Shown piece by piece: positions 12,442-24,689 of a DNA stretch of 64,000 nucleotides; within the stretch, counting starts at the first letter, position 1, and every line of letters begins with the position of its first letter. Source of the DNA: Stachybotrys elegans (taxonomy: Eukaryota > Ascomycota > Sordariomycetes > Hypocreales > Stachybotryaceae). Below the pieces are notes generated by a model. It was not told where the DNA came from and made no database searches. It was given only the letters and a program-made list of their open reading frames with translations. A program made the position numbers and the translations under genes. The stretch lies in the NCBI GenBank assembly GCA_020746835.1, contig JAGPNK010000020.1, positions 310,001 to 374,000 of the forward strand. The letters are read 5' to 3'.

Positions 12442-15400
12442 TTAATACGGGGGCTTCGTCAGATTCCCCAGGCTACCTTCACCCGACCGGCTGTCGATGC
12501 CCCGGAGGAGCTCCTGTAGGTCCACCCCATGGCCATCGTCCCTGGATCGGATCGATCGTGCCTTGGTGCTCTGCCCACCGCGGCTCTGGAGGTTGCGCTT
12601 TGCCGGCTTCAGAGCGTGATCTTGCACCGAGATGTCCGCGGCGTGCACAACGCTGGGCTTCCCCGAAAATGACTGCAGGTTTGGCAGAGGCGGAACTGGC
12701 GGCACGTTCTCCTCTTCCTCCTCCCCGTCCTCGAGAACAGGACCCGCCTCGCTGGGTGGGTTCGACGTTAGCGGTCCTCTCCGAGATCCCGACAACGACC
12801 GCCTCGGAATCTCGCTCGCGGCGGCGGAAGCTCTGCGCCCAGACGGCAGGAAGCTCAGCTCCGACGGTGCGTACTCGTAGCTGACCATGCTCTCTCCACT
12901 TTCGTCCTCTGCTAGTTCGGCTGTGCCTGCCGGAGGGGCCGCAGTGCTGCCAGTGAGAATCATCTTCAGCTGTTCGACCGAAGCGACGTTACCCCGGTGG
13001 TTGCCAGGTGCGGAGGCTGAGGGGGAGATTCCGCTGCGCAGGCTGCTCTTTCGATATTGACCAGAGGTCCCCAGGCGCTCCCGCTCACCATGCACAAAGG
13101 AATGGGGTCGTAGGTTGTGCTGGCTTGCGTGCGGCGATCCGGGAGCGGGGCTTCCACCGTTCACGCCGATGCTATGAACAGTCAGCCTGTTGCCGTGAGG
13201 CGCCAGGGTGCCATTCTTGGATCCGCTCAGAGAATCCGTCTTGCCCTCGGCAGCCAACGCGGCCACGGCAGCCTCGCGCGACCAATCAGCCAGCATCTGC
13301 TCTCGAAATGCACTGGGCAGCTGAAGCTCGCTCGCCTCTGGGAACGGGGCGTCCAGGGTGGGATTGTTCAGTATGGGGCTGGCTATCATTCGTCCTGGAG
13401 AGGCGGCTGGACTTCCTGGGGGCGACTGGGCCATCTCCTGGTAGCTGGTATCGATGCAGCCCACCAAGGAAGACCGCTCATCGAATGGGAGCAATTCTTC
13501 GCTCTCCAATGCCCTGACGTCCCACTCCTTCTCGCCTGTAGACGGCCTGAGTTTAGCCAGTCCATCCATGGACAAGGGAGGGACATTGACGCCCTCCACC
13601 CAAAAGCCCTTGCTTCTGCGCCTGATGACTTCATTCTGGATAGCTCGGCCAACCACAGTCGTTTCAAAGTCAAACATTTCTGTCAAACCCCAGAAGTACC
13701 CGTGGCACAGGGCGGCGATGCGTACTTTGTGCACTGGCGATTCCAGCTCTTGCACATCTTCCTGAAGTCGGTAGATCATGGGGATGCCGTACCGCACCGC
13801 ATTCACACCAAGGTTGTACATGAGCTTGATCAGGAGCGTGTGCAGCATGACCATGTCCGTATCGTGCTCCACGTATTGGAGAGCATTGTCGTAGATGGCC
13901 ACGTGGAGGAGGGGAATGAATTGGCAGCGACGTGCCCTAGGCTGGCGTTCCCGGTTGGACGCGTTGGACACAGCACGTCGGGCGTTGGCCGCGGGTGTAT
14001 CCCGCGTGCCCCTGACGGTTGTACGTGAGAGGAGATGGTCATCTTTGGCCAAGATATCATTGCGCGTCGTCTCGCGCTCCATCCAGGTAATGAGAGCATC
14101 GGCGTAAGCTCTGCGAACGCTGGGGTCGGGGTCTCTCAGGAGCCATTGCGTCCCTTCCCACACATGAATCGGCACGCGGCTTCGCGATAGGCCCAGATTA
14201 CCTGCCATCTTGGACTGGGGGTTGGCGACGAGGAGGATAGATTTGATGACGCGCAGAGCAGTAAGTCGGCCTACATTGTACGAGAAGTACGTCTCGACCT
14301 GCGATGGGTTGTCCGTCAGATCGGCGATAGAGGTGTTGGGTGCGGCGTCGGGGTTGTCCGTCTTCTCGCCGTGGGGTGACGAAGAGGTGCTCGAGGGTCG
14401 CGTGGGCCTGAGGCGAGCAATAAGGGCAGCAATCATGTCCGATATTTGATCGGCGTAGTAGACGTGGGTCGCAAGATCGCCCACGCATTGTTCGAGGCGG
14501 GTGAGGAGATCACTGTGCTCGACAAAGGCAGCGCCGTCCTTCTCCTTCTCTTGGACTGCGCCATCCTCGTTCAAACTACCGCTGCGGCTCCCGGAGCTGG
14601 GCAAGGTAATGAGCTTCTTCATCTGGCGGAGAAGCCCCAGCAGAACATCCATGACGCTGAGGCCTATCAAGTTGATGTCGGACCTCAGTAGCGAATCCAC
14701 CATGTCTGTGAGAACAAAGTGCTGCTCCATGGTCTCATCCTTTATGGGTAGCGTGATCATGGTATCCAAAGTGGAAACTAGAATAACGTAACGATCTTGG
14801 ACCGGTGCCCAGCGAGTGACGCAGCTGAAAATCTTGACGGCCCATCCCTGATCTGCCATGGTTTCCTGGTCGACTTGCACAACCGCGTCGCCTTGGTTGA
14901 CTCGCTCGAATATGAATTTTATCAATGCGCCAGTGGCCGCCTGAATCTGAGGCCTGTTGGGGACAACGAAGATGCTCTTGAGACAGTTCATGGCCAGCAC
15001 GGCGATGTCCTCCTCGACCAGCTTATCGACATCGAGGGCGGTGCCGAGGAGAGCAACGGGGTTTGGTGGTTCATTGGTAGTTTCGGCCGTGTTTACGGTG
15101 GTGACGCTTGTCCTGCGGCGGAGGCCTTTATCCGCGTCGGCCTTTGCCTCGTTGTTGATTCGCTTCAGGATGAGGTCCAGGTATTCGTCATTGCCGGCAC
15201 AGAGATTCTCCAGGATCATGGGCATTATGACATTGACTTGGCGGGCGTTGAGGGAGGAGAGAGCGTCCGAGGTAGCAATGGCTCGGATGGCGGCAAGCCC
15301 GGCGCTCCTCCAACGCATCTCCATAGGTTTGCTGACGCTGCCCCTCTCCGGGGTCTGCTGGGTGGAAGCAAGGACGGCATAGGAGCGAATGATGTTGTCG

Positions 15401-15914
15401 TACTGGTGCAGGTAATCCTGGTCGGCAAAGAGCGTCGTCGGGTCGTGGTGGTCGCAGAAAGCTTCGAACGTGGGCAGGGACGATTCGATCATGGTGATGT
15501 CCTTGGAACGGAGGATAATGTCGAGGATCCTGAGGACACTGGGGGCTATGAGAGCAAAGTCCTTGGAGAGCTTCTCGACGAGAGCCGTGAGTATACCGAG
15601 GGTGACTTGGACATTGCTGCATGGTAGGACGTGGTTAGCGCGGGAGGCAGGGAGCGAGATGGCGAGAGCAGGCGCGTGGTTGCAACGACAGAAACGTACC
15701 CTATGCGCATGCGCCAGACATCGGACGCCGTCTTCTTCTCGAGAAAGGCGCCAATCTTCTGGATCTTGGACTTGCGGCTGGTGGCGTAGAAGAGGAGGTA
15801 GCTGAGCTCGCTGCTATTGGGCTTTACGTCGACGGCAGCCTTGTTGGTGCGAGGATAGCACTTGAGCACCAAGACCTGGTGCTTGGGCCGACATTTCTGC
15901 TGTATGGCGTTCAT
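12442..15914 (-). CDS. EFR3 plasma-membrane scaffold of the PI4-kinase complex, 1129 aa
   Basis: EFR3 anchors the Stt4/PI4KIIIalpha complex, with Ypp1/TTC7, at the plasma membrane so that it makes PI4P. The gene starts with MNAIQQKCRPKHQVLVLKCYPR at 15914. Exon 1 is 15914-15700, the intron is 15699-15617 and exon 2 is 15616-12442, giving 1130 codons including the stop in one consistent frame. The N-terminus has the family pattern of a basic patch with Cys (residues 8 and 19), expected palmitoylation sites. The first half is helical ARM/HEAT-like repeats. The last third (about residue 780 on) is Ser/Pro-rich and looks disordered, with acidic stretches such as DGEEEEENVPP, probably phosphorylated. 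The length agrees with fungal EFR3 proteins. An ATG further upstream (ORF to 16271) adds a low-complexity Ser/Pro leader and is not favoured. Confidence 0.92.
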
Positions 15915-16521
15915 GGCGTGCCAAGCCAGGCGATGGGCCCGGGGAGGGAGAGAGGAGGGAGACGAAGGCGAAGGCGAAGACGGGACAGAGACGGGACAGA
16001 GACGGGGATAGGAACGGGGACGTATGGAGAAGGTGTCGGCGAGGCGGGAGGGTAGGAGCAGAGAGAGCTGCAATGCGGAATAGAGGTACTGAGGGATGCT
16101 GACAGCGAGCGAGAGAAGCGGATGCGGCGGGTGGGAGCGGAGGTTGGGAGCCGCAGCGCGCGGGAAGACGATTTGAGGATACGTTGGAGTCGTTTTGTTG
16201 GAGGCTCGACCCAGAGGCCAGATGGGCGGCGACGGAGATGACACAAGCCCGGCAGGAGATTTGGCGTGCACTGGCTGCCCATCAAATTACCACTTCATGC
16301 CCAGGGGCAGCGATGCTTGTACCGGTACATCCGGGTCCGATGGGGGGCAGGCTCTCAGCTGGGCTGGCTGCGCCCTTGAAGGTTCCTACTTCGTGGCAGA
16401 CAGGTACTGGTACGGGTATGTTTTCTTAGCCCCCCCTGCTCCCAGCGGAAACCTGCAAGATGCCTAAATAACCCCCACTAGCTGCTGCAGTGAGCGAGGC
16501 CAGGGAAACCTAATGCTTAGG

Positions 16522-16542
16522 TACCTACGAAGTACGTAGGTA
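16522..16542. repeat. Inverted repeat, 8-bp arms with 5-nt spacer
   Basis: TACCTACG, spacer AAGTA, CGTAGGTA. It is one member of a recurrent family of TAGG/CCTA and GTAC words in the intergenic parts of this window. It could form a small hairpin or be a binding site for a dimeric protein; no function is shown. Confidence 0.7.
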
Positions 16543-17892
16543 GATGGCTGCGCCTTGCGGCCAACAATCGAGAATGAGGTCTACCCATTGATCAGTGAGA
16601 AAGCGGATGGTTGAGAGCCAGAAGGGCCCTGTGGCTCCCGGATTCGGACGGGCCGTCCTTAGTCTCGTTGGGTAGAAAATCTCAAGAGCAGCCCTTGGAG
16701 ATTAATTAGAGGGAGTACCAGTACCAGTACCTGTACCTGCACCTTCACATGTGCGGATAGGTAGGTTAGTAGTCGTGGCTAATAAAATGCCCGTCCCGTC
16801 CATCGTAATAAACAAACGAGGTCGCTCGCGTCTCGCATCGTCCTAGCGAGCCTGAATGCGTCCAATGCATTGCTCCGCCTGACGCGAATCAATCAAGCCA
16901 GGGTCTAGCTGATGACGGTGCTGTGATGCAGGTGCAGATGCAGATGATACAGCCACAACCTCCGCACCTAGCAGGTAAGGCGCGCTGACTTTCCTTCTGC
17001 CTTGCCAAGGTGCTTATTTTATCACCATGTTGCAAAGGTCGTGCCCGTCCAATGTGACTCAGCCCGTGCCACCGCACAATAATCAATCCATCGTCAACAT
17101 GTCCGAGGCTCCGTCTTCTGTTGCGGCTCCAGCCGAGCCGTGGCTCCAAGGTAGTACTTGTCGTCAGAGTGGACATGCGGGTGTACCAGTACCTCCTCTC
17201 TTGCTCCCTCTCTTCGTCAACAGTGGTCCAGGCTCGTTGCTTCAGCATGTGAGATGGCTGGTGGGTACAGATACTTTAGGAATACGTAGCACGTACCGTC
17301 TATTCGCCTCTTCTGGTTCTGGTTCGTTCTGTGGAGGATGCACAATAACAGATCGGGCTGCCTTATGTCATGGGTTCTCTGTTGTACAACCACACTGCTT
17401 GTTGTGCTGAAAGCTTGGAACTTGGGGGACCACATAACTTGATCCCATCGCCAGGTGACGTTATGATATCCATCTCCTACATACAGAGCGCTCCATTTCC
17501 TACCGTTGCTTCCGGCTTTCACCGAGTTGACTGTCCATTCAACCCATACATCCAGCGTTAGGTCCAACAATAAAAAGGAAAAGGATCAAGCTGTATCACT
17601 TCATCCTGTAGAACCGACCCAAGTTCCTGCAGGTGGGTGTTGCTTTTCAACCTCAATACAAGTCGTCTACTCGTTGACATGCCTCTAGACTTCAAGACCT
17701 GACACATGTACACGGCCAGCAGCCAGGAACCTGGAGCCCGGACGGTCCAAGGACTTGTTCGCTTATCTCCGGCACAATGCTCCAAATATACGCGCCTATC
17801 CAAGAATTGACTGGACGGTGAATCAATTAACTACATACGGCAAATAGCATTCAAGTAAACCACACGACCAAGCATTACCTTACAAGGCATAC

Positions 17893-17985
17893 CAAAGGAA
17901 AAAAGAAAAAGAAAAAAAAAAAGAAGAAGAAGAAAGGAAGAGAAGAATAAAAAGAAGAAAAGCAAGAAAGAAAAAGAAAACACTC
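17893..17985 (+). repeat. Purine-only AAG/AAAG tract
   Basis: About 90 bp of almost uninterrupted A and G (AAAAAG, GAAGAAGAAGAAAG). It lies about 200 bp beyond the stop codon of the sugar transporter at 18181, so on that gene's strand it is a CT tract in the 3' flank. It is a possible triplex-forming or nucleosome-excluding tract. Confidence 0.8.
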
Positions 17986-18180
17986 AAGCCAGCTCACAAC
18001 CACGCCAGCTCTCCCCGCACCAAGCTGCCCTCCCGTATTTTTCATGCATATTTTCTCATTTTCCAAATACCCAGAACACCTTTTCCGGGCACACCGAGCC
18101 CAATGCATCCGGTCTCTAGCCGTATCTCATTGCTCATACCGGCGTGATAAGCCAAGCGAGGCGCTACCCCCCTCGCCAAC

Positions 18181-19974
18181 CTACTTGGTCGTGTCGGTGC
18201 CGCCCGACGAGCGGCGCTCCAGGTCCGACACGTCCTTGGCGGCGATGCCGTCGAATATTTGGCCCACCTCCTCCAGGCTCCGGCCCTTGGTCTCCGGGTA
18301 GAAGCGCCAGATGAGGAAGAGGAAGCCCACGGTGATGACGATGAAGACAATGTAGTACTTCCACGCGATGGCATCCAGCGCGATGGGGTTGACGAAGCCC
18401 AGGAAGACGGAGCTCAGGTTCTGCACCTGGCTGTATATCGTCACGCCCTTGGCCCGGAGCGTAAAGGGCAGCACCTCGAGCAGGTACGTCATGGGCACCG
18501 GGTTCAGCGCCACGTTGTAAAACACAAAGTAGAGGAAGATGACGATGACGATGCCGATGCCCACGCCGTTGTTGGACCCGCCCTGGCTCTCGTTGACGGC
18601 CGACAGGACCGTCCAGGTGATGAGGCCCAGGGTCATGCCTATGAGCGACACGAGGAGCAGCGGCCGGCGGCCCACGCGGTTCATGAGCATCGACGAGAAC
18701 ATGGCTACGGCGTAGTTGCTCGTCTGCAGGACGCTGCTGATGAGGTTCTGCGTCCCCACGCTCTTCATGCCGATGCCGGCCAGGACGGGCGTGAGATAGT
18801 ACGTGCCGACTCCGTTGCCGCACCACTGCACCAGGAGGCCCAGCGTCGTGGCGATGAAGAGGCGGTATCGGTTTCCGGCTGCGAGAGCATGTCAGCCTAC
18901 ACATTTACTCATCCATTGGCGGGACAACATTGCCGCGGCAGACGTACGCGTGGTCATGAAATGCATGTAAGAAGACGTCTGCTGGCTAGCTTCGTTTTGA
19001 ATCGCCTGCCGAATCTCACGCAGCTCGAACTGCACCAGCTCCGTAGGCTGGATGGAGCCACCGTGCAGGAGAGCCAGGTCCTTCTCGGCCTGCGCGTCCT
19101 GTCCGTTGGCGATGAGCCAGCGCGGACTCTCGGGGACGAGGAACATCAAGGCCAGCTGGATGACGCACGGGACGATCTGAATAAGCGGCAGGATCCTCCA
19201 GCACCATCCCGAGTCAATGTGGTACGACGCGTACGCCGACCATGCGGCCACCAGGGAGCCCAGGTACTAGAACGGCCAGTGTAAGCTGAGCACACCAGGG
19301 AGGGAGGACAGTATCCATCTCGTCACTGCAGCTACTCACCCAGAATGTTGTCAATATCGCCGTCACAATGGCACGCTGAGTCGGATACGACAGCTCTGCG
19401 ATCAGCGGCGGCGCCGCCGTGCAGGTGAAGCCTGAGCCAACGCCCACAATGGCCCGCGATATGATGAGCATGCATACGCTCCCGGCAATGCTCTGGAGCA
19501 CGCCGCCTACAATGCAGAGCACGCACCCGCCAATAATGGGCCACCGGCGGCCGTAGCGATCTGTCGCGTACGTCGCAATGGGCGCGCTGACGATGTTGCC
19601 AATCGTCTGCATTGTGGCCAGGACTCCGAGCTTTGCTCCCGTTGGATGGCCAAACTCTAACCTCACGGGTCAGCTGCTGCTGCTGCTGCTACCTCTCGCA
19701 CGGTGGAGAGGGCGAAATACTCACGGTCTTGCCAGGCCTCCATGCTTTGCATGCCGTTGAACATGCTTCCATCATAGCCCATGATGTAGGGCGTCAGCAG
19801 CGGCACCGTCAGGAGCAAGTTCAGCCGGAGCAGGTGAGGCACGCGCCACCACGGCCTCCCATAGTCCGGGGCGACATCGGCCAACCGCGTGCCCTCGAGC
19901 TCGAGTTCGACATATTCGTGCGTAACGTCCACCGCCGTCTTGTTTCCGTCTGTCTTTTCGAGTGATGAAGGCAT
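18181..19974 (-). CDS. MFS sugar transporter (lactose permease/hexose transporter-like), 527 aa
   Basis: A twelve-helix major facilitator of the sugar porter family in the plasma membrane; the substrate cannot be fixed from sequence. Exons are 19974-19725, 19656-19340, 19266-18948 and 18878-18181; the phases join and give 528 codons including the stop. Visible family signatures: GYDGSMFNGMQS in helix 1; DRYGRRWPIIGG in the loop between helices 2 and 3; VPESPRWLI before the central loop; NRVGRRPLLL in the second half; and FYPETKGRSLEEVGQIF after helix 12. The sequence WQDQFGHPTGAKLG across the first junction fits the usual spacing. The C-terminal tail is short and acidic (DLERRSSGGTDTTK). Fungal members closest in style to this one are annotated as lactose permeases or hexose transporters. 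Confidence 0.9.
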
Positions 19975-21933
19975 ATCGGCGAGTGCGGGCGATGTAGCAT
20001 GCTGAGAATGACTGGTCCTCGAGTCCCTCTTGTGACACGGAACTCGAGTCCCATGACACTGGACTTATACGAATTCGCGCCCAGCAGGTGGATGCATTCC
20101 TCCTCCCAAACGACGATGAGAAAGGCATGCAAGGCAGTAGACCGCGAATTGCCGGTCCCTGAAACAGGCAGCCGATAGGAGATAGCAGCTATGCAATGGC
20201 ACGATCTCCTCAGTCGATCTATCATGATGTCGGCACCGATTCTACAACTAGGGACTGGTTCGTAGGAGGCGCGATCCGATCACAACATCCGGCCACATGG
20301 TAAAATCAGGGTCAGTGAGGTAGCGGGTCTCCCATCTCCAAGACTGGATGTGCCATTCCCAGTGAGGACATGTCGTCTACAGAGATAGGGGCAGGCTCGC
20401 CAGAGTCGACAGGGGCGTATGCAGCGAGCGGAGAGAAGAGATATCAGGTTTTTCCTGCTGGTCAGTGAGACCTTGACTCCCAGAGGCATCTGTATGGGTC
20501 TCCTCTTGCTCAGATAGCCGTCGAGGTGATTCGGAGCGCAAACACTGAGAAACAAGTCATGAGTCAAAAAGCTTGACCTCCCGGGGTTCCTCAGGGCTGG
20601 GGGTATGATGCCATGGGTCCGGCAGGGAGGCCGGCATATACCAGCCGAAGGAGATACGTCAGAACCTTTCTCTGCAAGGCTTCAGCAGCATCTTGATATG
20701 AGCAGCGGGCAAGACATGGGACGAATTTGAGTTGTGGGAGAGACGTTCCTAAACCCGTTTGAATTTGTGAGCGAGGTCGGCATTGCGTGTCTCATGGGAA
20801 TCCGGCACCGCTCGTGCGGGCGCGCTGAATCTATATCCGTGCCATCCAGGGTCGATCGGGAGGCGGGTTGTTTGAGGTCTAGCTGAGCGGGCTGCGATAA
20901 CACTCAAGATGAGCACCGGATGCAGATCGAGCGAGGCATGGGGGAGAGACAACAAGAGAAAGATAGAGAGATAGGGAAGCAGTCTTATCACGGCGGAAAT
21001 CCGGCGATGGATACAGGGATATGGAGGTGACCGGAATGCTCTTGCCAGCTGGCGTGATTGGAATGCGCCCTCATTTGCCAGCGTCGAGGCTGGTCCCCCG
21101 AGTTTCCGGGCGGGCGAGCTGCCGCAGCCCCACCCGGGCCCGGAATGGACCCACATCGGCCGCGGATGATTCTGCCGGGCAGCGGTGGAATGAAATGCTG
21201 GGCAGAAAGGAGGCGGTGATGCGTGCGTGCATGGAAAGGCTTCAGGCGGTGACATGCATGTGAGCGCGTGCATGGCAAAGCCGTCGACCTGGGCTTTCAC
21301 AGTGGACGCGGACCTTGGAAAAGCAATCCTACTTCGAGTGCTGACAGCCATATCCATCTCAATTGCTCACAGGAATAATGCCTGCTGAGGGCTGGGAGTC
21401 TGGCTTTTTTTGCGATTGAGAAAGGCTCGCACTATCTTTGATACGCAGAGTACGGGACATGGCTTACCTGGCATCGCAGGGCCATTACCTTCTCCGGTGT
21501 AGATGAGCACTGCTCTTCGGCTTCCCACTCCGCGAGCACGAGGGAGATTGAGTAGCCACGACAACCCAAGGCATTTCTGGGGGCCTGCAGATTGTAGAGA
21601 GTCTACCTGTTGCTTCTACGCGATGCCATATTTCCTCGGCAGGGAAAAAAAAAAAAAAAAGACATGATGCAAGCACAAGTCCTACTGTGACAACGAAGAA
21701 GCCCTCCTGTCCAACCGCGAAGCACAACGATGGACAAAACACTCCATCTACCCAACGTAAAAACTACAAGCTGAATCTAGACTTTCCATTTCCATTGCGT
21801 CTCCTTCAACTGCCATCCCCCATCATCAATCACCCATCCGCCCCTCCCCTTTCTTCCACACCATCACAGCCAGGGAAAGCCACCATCCCCTCGGACTCAC
21901 CACCGGCGCCCCGAATCCCCTCCCCTCCCCTCG

Positions 21934-21953
21934 CACACACACACACACACACC
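21934..21953 (+). repeat. (CA)n microsatellite
   Basis: About nine CA units within the CT-rich region upstream of the 24054 gene. Confidence 0.85.
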
Positions 21954-22726
21954 GCTCCCCTCCAAGCAACGTACCGTGAGCCAGCCGGCAAGCCCAGAGC
22001 CGCAACACTTCTCGCTCCGTCACTTACGGCCGCAACGCCACCCAGAAACCAGCACGCTGCGCTGGGCACAAGGCCCCCCCTATCCGACCACGTCACGCCC
22101 TTCATGTTTCCGCCTCCTCCAGCGCCCGCAACCCGCCCATCTTCCCAGGCTTGGAACACGTCTTTGCTGGCAAAGTTGACTGGTCCCTCAGCTTGCTCGC
22201 GTTCTGGCCGTCTTACCCCTCACTTGGCCGCTACGTTCTGGAAAGGTCCTATCTGGAAAGGGGGATGGCGCTGTTTTGTTATGTCTCATTGCAAGGAGAG
22301 CCCTGTGTCGAGCCTCTTTCGTCTGTCTCCTTGTTCCTCTATGCCATTTTTTATTCATTTTTGCTTCTTTATCCGCCCCCCTTTTCCCCTTGCTACCTAT
22401 CTATCCACTTTCACACCTCCCTTATCATCCATCACTTTGCTTTTTCCTTCGCCCAAAATCTTACATGGCCTGACCGCTCGCCTTTCCTTTTCCTTTCCCC
22501 TCTTCTCTTTCCAGCGCTCACTGTGCCGTTCATCCAAATGCGGACAGCCCTGGCCAGGGAGCATATGCAGCACCCAGGCACTTTTCCCCGCTCGCCCGCC
22601 CCTGGTACCCTGTCTCCAACATGTATGTACTCGCCTCAAGCTCAAGTTGAGACAAAAACGACTTCCCATCTCGTCTCGTCTCGTCTGCTGTAGCTGCCTA
22701 GGCCGCACGCCCCCTCCCTCCCACTT

Positions 22727-22749
22727 GCTCGCTCGCTCGCTCGCTCGCC
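22727..22749 (+). repeat. GCTC tetranucleotide repeat
   Basis: Five to six tandem GCTC/CTCG units within the CT-rich putative leader of the downstream gene. Confidence 0.85.
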
Positions 22750-24053
22750 CTCCACTGAGACAGTGTCCGGCCTCTGATTTGCCCTTGTGCCACTCATTGC
22801 CCCGTTCCGGTTTGCGTAATCGCTGCTCTCCCCAAGACGCCCTGAGACGCTCGACTGCTGGCCAATCCGTCTTTCCGGCTTGGAGCCATTGCGTGCGTCG
22901 TGATGATGAGCAGTGGGAACTTTAGTTGCCAATCAGATAGTCTGGGCAGTGCTCCGCCGCCCACTACTGTCTTACCCGTCTCGATCTCGACCCTCTTATC
23001 TGGCTCTGTTGGCTCTGGCGAGCTCGGCCACGGGCTTTCAGCTCGACCGGGAGTTTTTGCCTTCAGTATTAGTAGCTACCGCCCTATCACTCCTGTTGTA
23101 GTATCAAAGAACATCCATCATCAATTGGCTTCTGCGTCTCTGGCCAGCTCAATTGTCCCAGCCTTGCATCTGAATCCCCTCCTGGGCCGGCTCCCTGCAT
23201 GAAGCTGCCAAGCCAATGGCACCGTCTTGTTGTGCTCTGCTTTGCTTTGCTTTGCTAGACATGCCTGCCTGCCATGCCGGATACTTGTCCGCCTCTCTGT
23301 CTTGACAGGGCCCAGCATAGACCGTACGCCCTCCTTATCGCCACTGCTATCGACTCTGCCTACGCATCTTGTTGAGACATCAACACAGACCAACATGCAT
23401 ACATACATACTTTCCACTTGCATGCAGCACGCAATCACACGCACATGCACTTCCTTGCTCGGCTCTGGTTGGGCAACGCCCGGCTCTAGCCCACCCTCAC
23501 CTACCCAGCTCAAGCTGTCTAGCACGTTGCTGTCCAAAGCATCACCGCCACTCTCTCGACCTCGCTCTGCACATCATCTGTCATTTTTTGTGTCCTCGTT
23601 TCTTTCCTGGTTCCCACTCTTTGTGAATGATTTATGTATTCCTCATGCTCTCTGCCCTCCGCCTCCTTCTAGACCGACGCCACCACCCGCATCCCACCAC
23701 ACTCCCCTATCCTGAGTGAGGCCGTCCGCCTGCCCATCCGTCTTGCCAACTGGCCGACCCCCCTCCGAGCTTCCTCTGTCTTGTTTCCCCTCCCCGTTGA
23801 CGTGCCCAGACTGTTAAGTAGCACGGGTTCTCCCGCATCCTGGTGATCTACCTTTACCCGTCTGCTCTCCACAGCTCTCTCCGCCTTCATCCCATTTGCC
23901 TCGCTCTCTTCAATTGCAAACACATCGTGCCACAGCAGCCTGTAACACCAGTTGCTGCAAGTTACCCAATCAGACCGTAGGTTGGACAACGCCGACGGCC
24001 TCACTCAACCTCGGGCAGTCAAGCTACTCTCTTGCGAGAGCTTCATCGAGAAC

Positions 24054-24689
24054 ATGATTGCCCCTACCTTTCGCCACCAGAGGGCCCTGGAGCACATGAA
24101 CCTCATGTACCGCGTCTACGCCATGTACCAATACTTCACGGCCGATGCAATGACCGCGTTGGAGCACCTCCAGCTGTTCATCTCCGACGGCCTGGAACAC
24201 GTTGCCCTTCTTCTGGCATTGACCAAGGGTTTCCTCGGTAGCCCTGACGGGATGATCGAAAGAGTCCACACATCCCTCGCTATCAGCAAGCTGGTCATCG
24301 ACACGTCCTGCCCTGAGGACGCGGCTAAAACCCTGGAGAAGCACATGCATGCGATCGAGTGCCATGTCAGGAGACATCTGCAGTTTCACGACTTTGGCAC
24401 CCCAGCCACGCCCGAGGATGTCGCCTTGATTGCACGACAGAAAGTCCCCTGCGATGCCGCCGTCAACAGCCCACATAAGCTCGTTCTGGCGTCCATGTGG
24501 ATAGCTCGTCGCAGCCTGTATCTGCGCATGATACCCCCCAGAGAAATCTCCATGATCAAGGCCATGGACGACATGGAGAATATCACCAATCAAGTCGACG
24601 AGCACGTCCGCGAGCTTGCCCTCTTGCGACATGTCCGCGACCGACAGAGCCAGTCCTCGCCGAGCTCCGCTGCCGGGGGATGCGAGTAA
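24054..24689 (+). CDS. Unrecognised 211-aa protein
   Basis: I do not recognise this gene. The frame is open from before 23952 to 24689; the first ATG in it is at 24054 (MIAPTFRHQRALEHMNLMYR), and an upstream spliced start is possible because the frame continues 5' without an ATG. The composition is unlike the neighbouring noise: it is balanced, helical and rich in Leu, Met and His, with charged heptad-like patterns (for example ALEHLQLFISDGLEHVALLLALTKG, written here as two adjoining blocks ALEHLQLFISD and GLEHVALLLALTKG). It ends with a Ser-rich tail and a Gly-Gly-Cys-Glu end. There is no signal peptide and no convincing membrane segment. It is probably a soluble helical protein. The long CT-rich stretch upstream is typical of expressed fungal genes with long leaders. 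Confidence 0.5.
   Translation: MIAPTFRHQRALEHMNLMYRVYAMYQYFTADAMTALEHLQLFISDGLEHVALLLALTKGFLGSPDGMIERVHTSLAISKLVIDTSCPEDAAKTLEKHMHAIECHVRRHLQFHDFGTPATPEDVALIARQKVPCDAAVNSPHKLVLASMWIARRSLYLRMIPPREISMIKAMDDMENITNQVDEHVRELALLRHVRDRQSQSSPSSAAGGCE

Larger units (their letters stand above)
15915..18180. other. Intergenic region between EFR3 and sugar transporter
   Basis: The first 400 bases upstream of EFR3 form a GA-rich (CT-rich on the coding strand) leader. The rest holds GTACC/GGTAC words, an inverted repeat at 16522-16542 and a long purine tract at 17893-17985. Open frames here stay below about 130 codons and show no domain, so I call no gene. Confidence 0.5.
19975..24053. other. 4-kb intergenic region including a long CT-rich leader
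   Basis: The left part (19975-21640) is the probable promoter of the sugar transporter plus unassigned DNA. An A tract of about 17 lies near 21645. From about 21690 to 23950 the plus strand is strongly pyrimidine-rich, with a (CA)n run and a GCTC run. One reading frame stays open for 1.2 kb (21687-22925), but it starts with GTG and reads as low-complexity Pro/Ser/Leu. This looks like a long promoter or 5' leader of the gene at 24054 rather than protein-coding sequence. Confidence 0.5.

Noticed and set aside
13117..14028. 303-codon open frame on the plus strand within EFR3
   Set aside because: Antisense shadow of EFR3; no domain.
14797..15627. 276-codon open frame on the plus strand within EFR3
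   Set aside because: Antisense shadow of EFR3, whose minus-strand frame is intact over 1100 codons.
18259..19284. 341-codon open frame on the plus strand opposite the first sugar transporter
   Set aside because: Antisense of a spliced transporter whose own exons join in phase; the frame crosses its introns without any signal of its own.
21687..22925. 412-codon open frame on the plus strand
   Set aside because: It starts with GTG and reads as Pro/Ser/Leu low-complexity sequence from a CT-rich tract. It has no domain and is more likely leader or promoter DNA.
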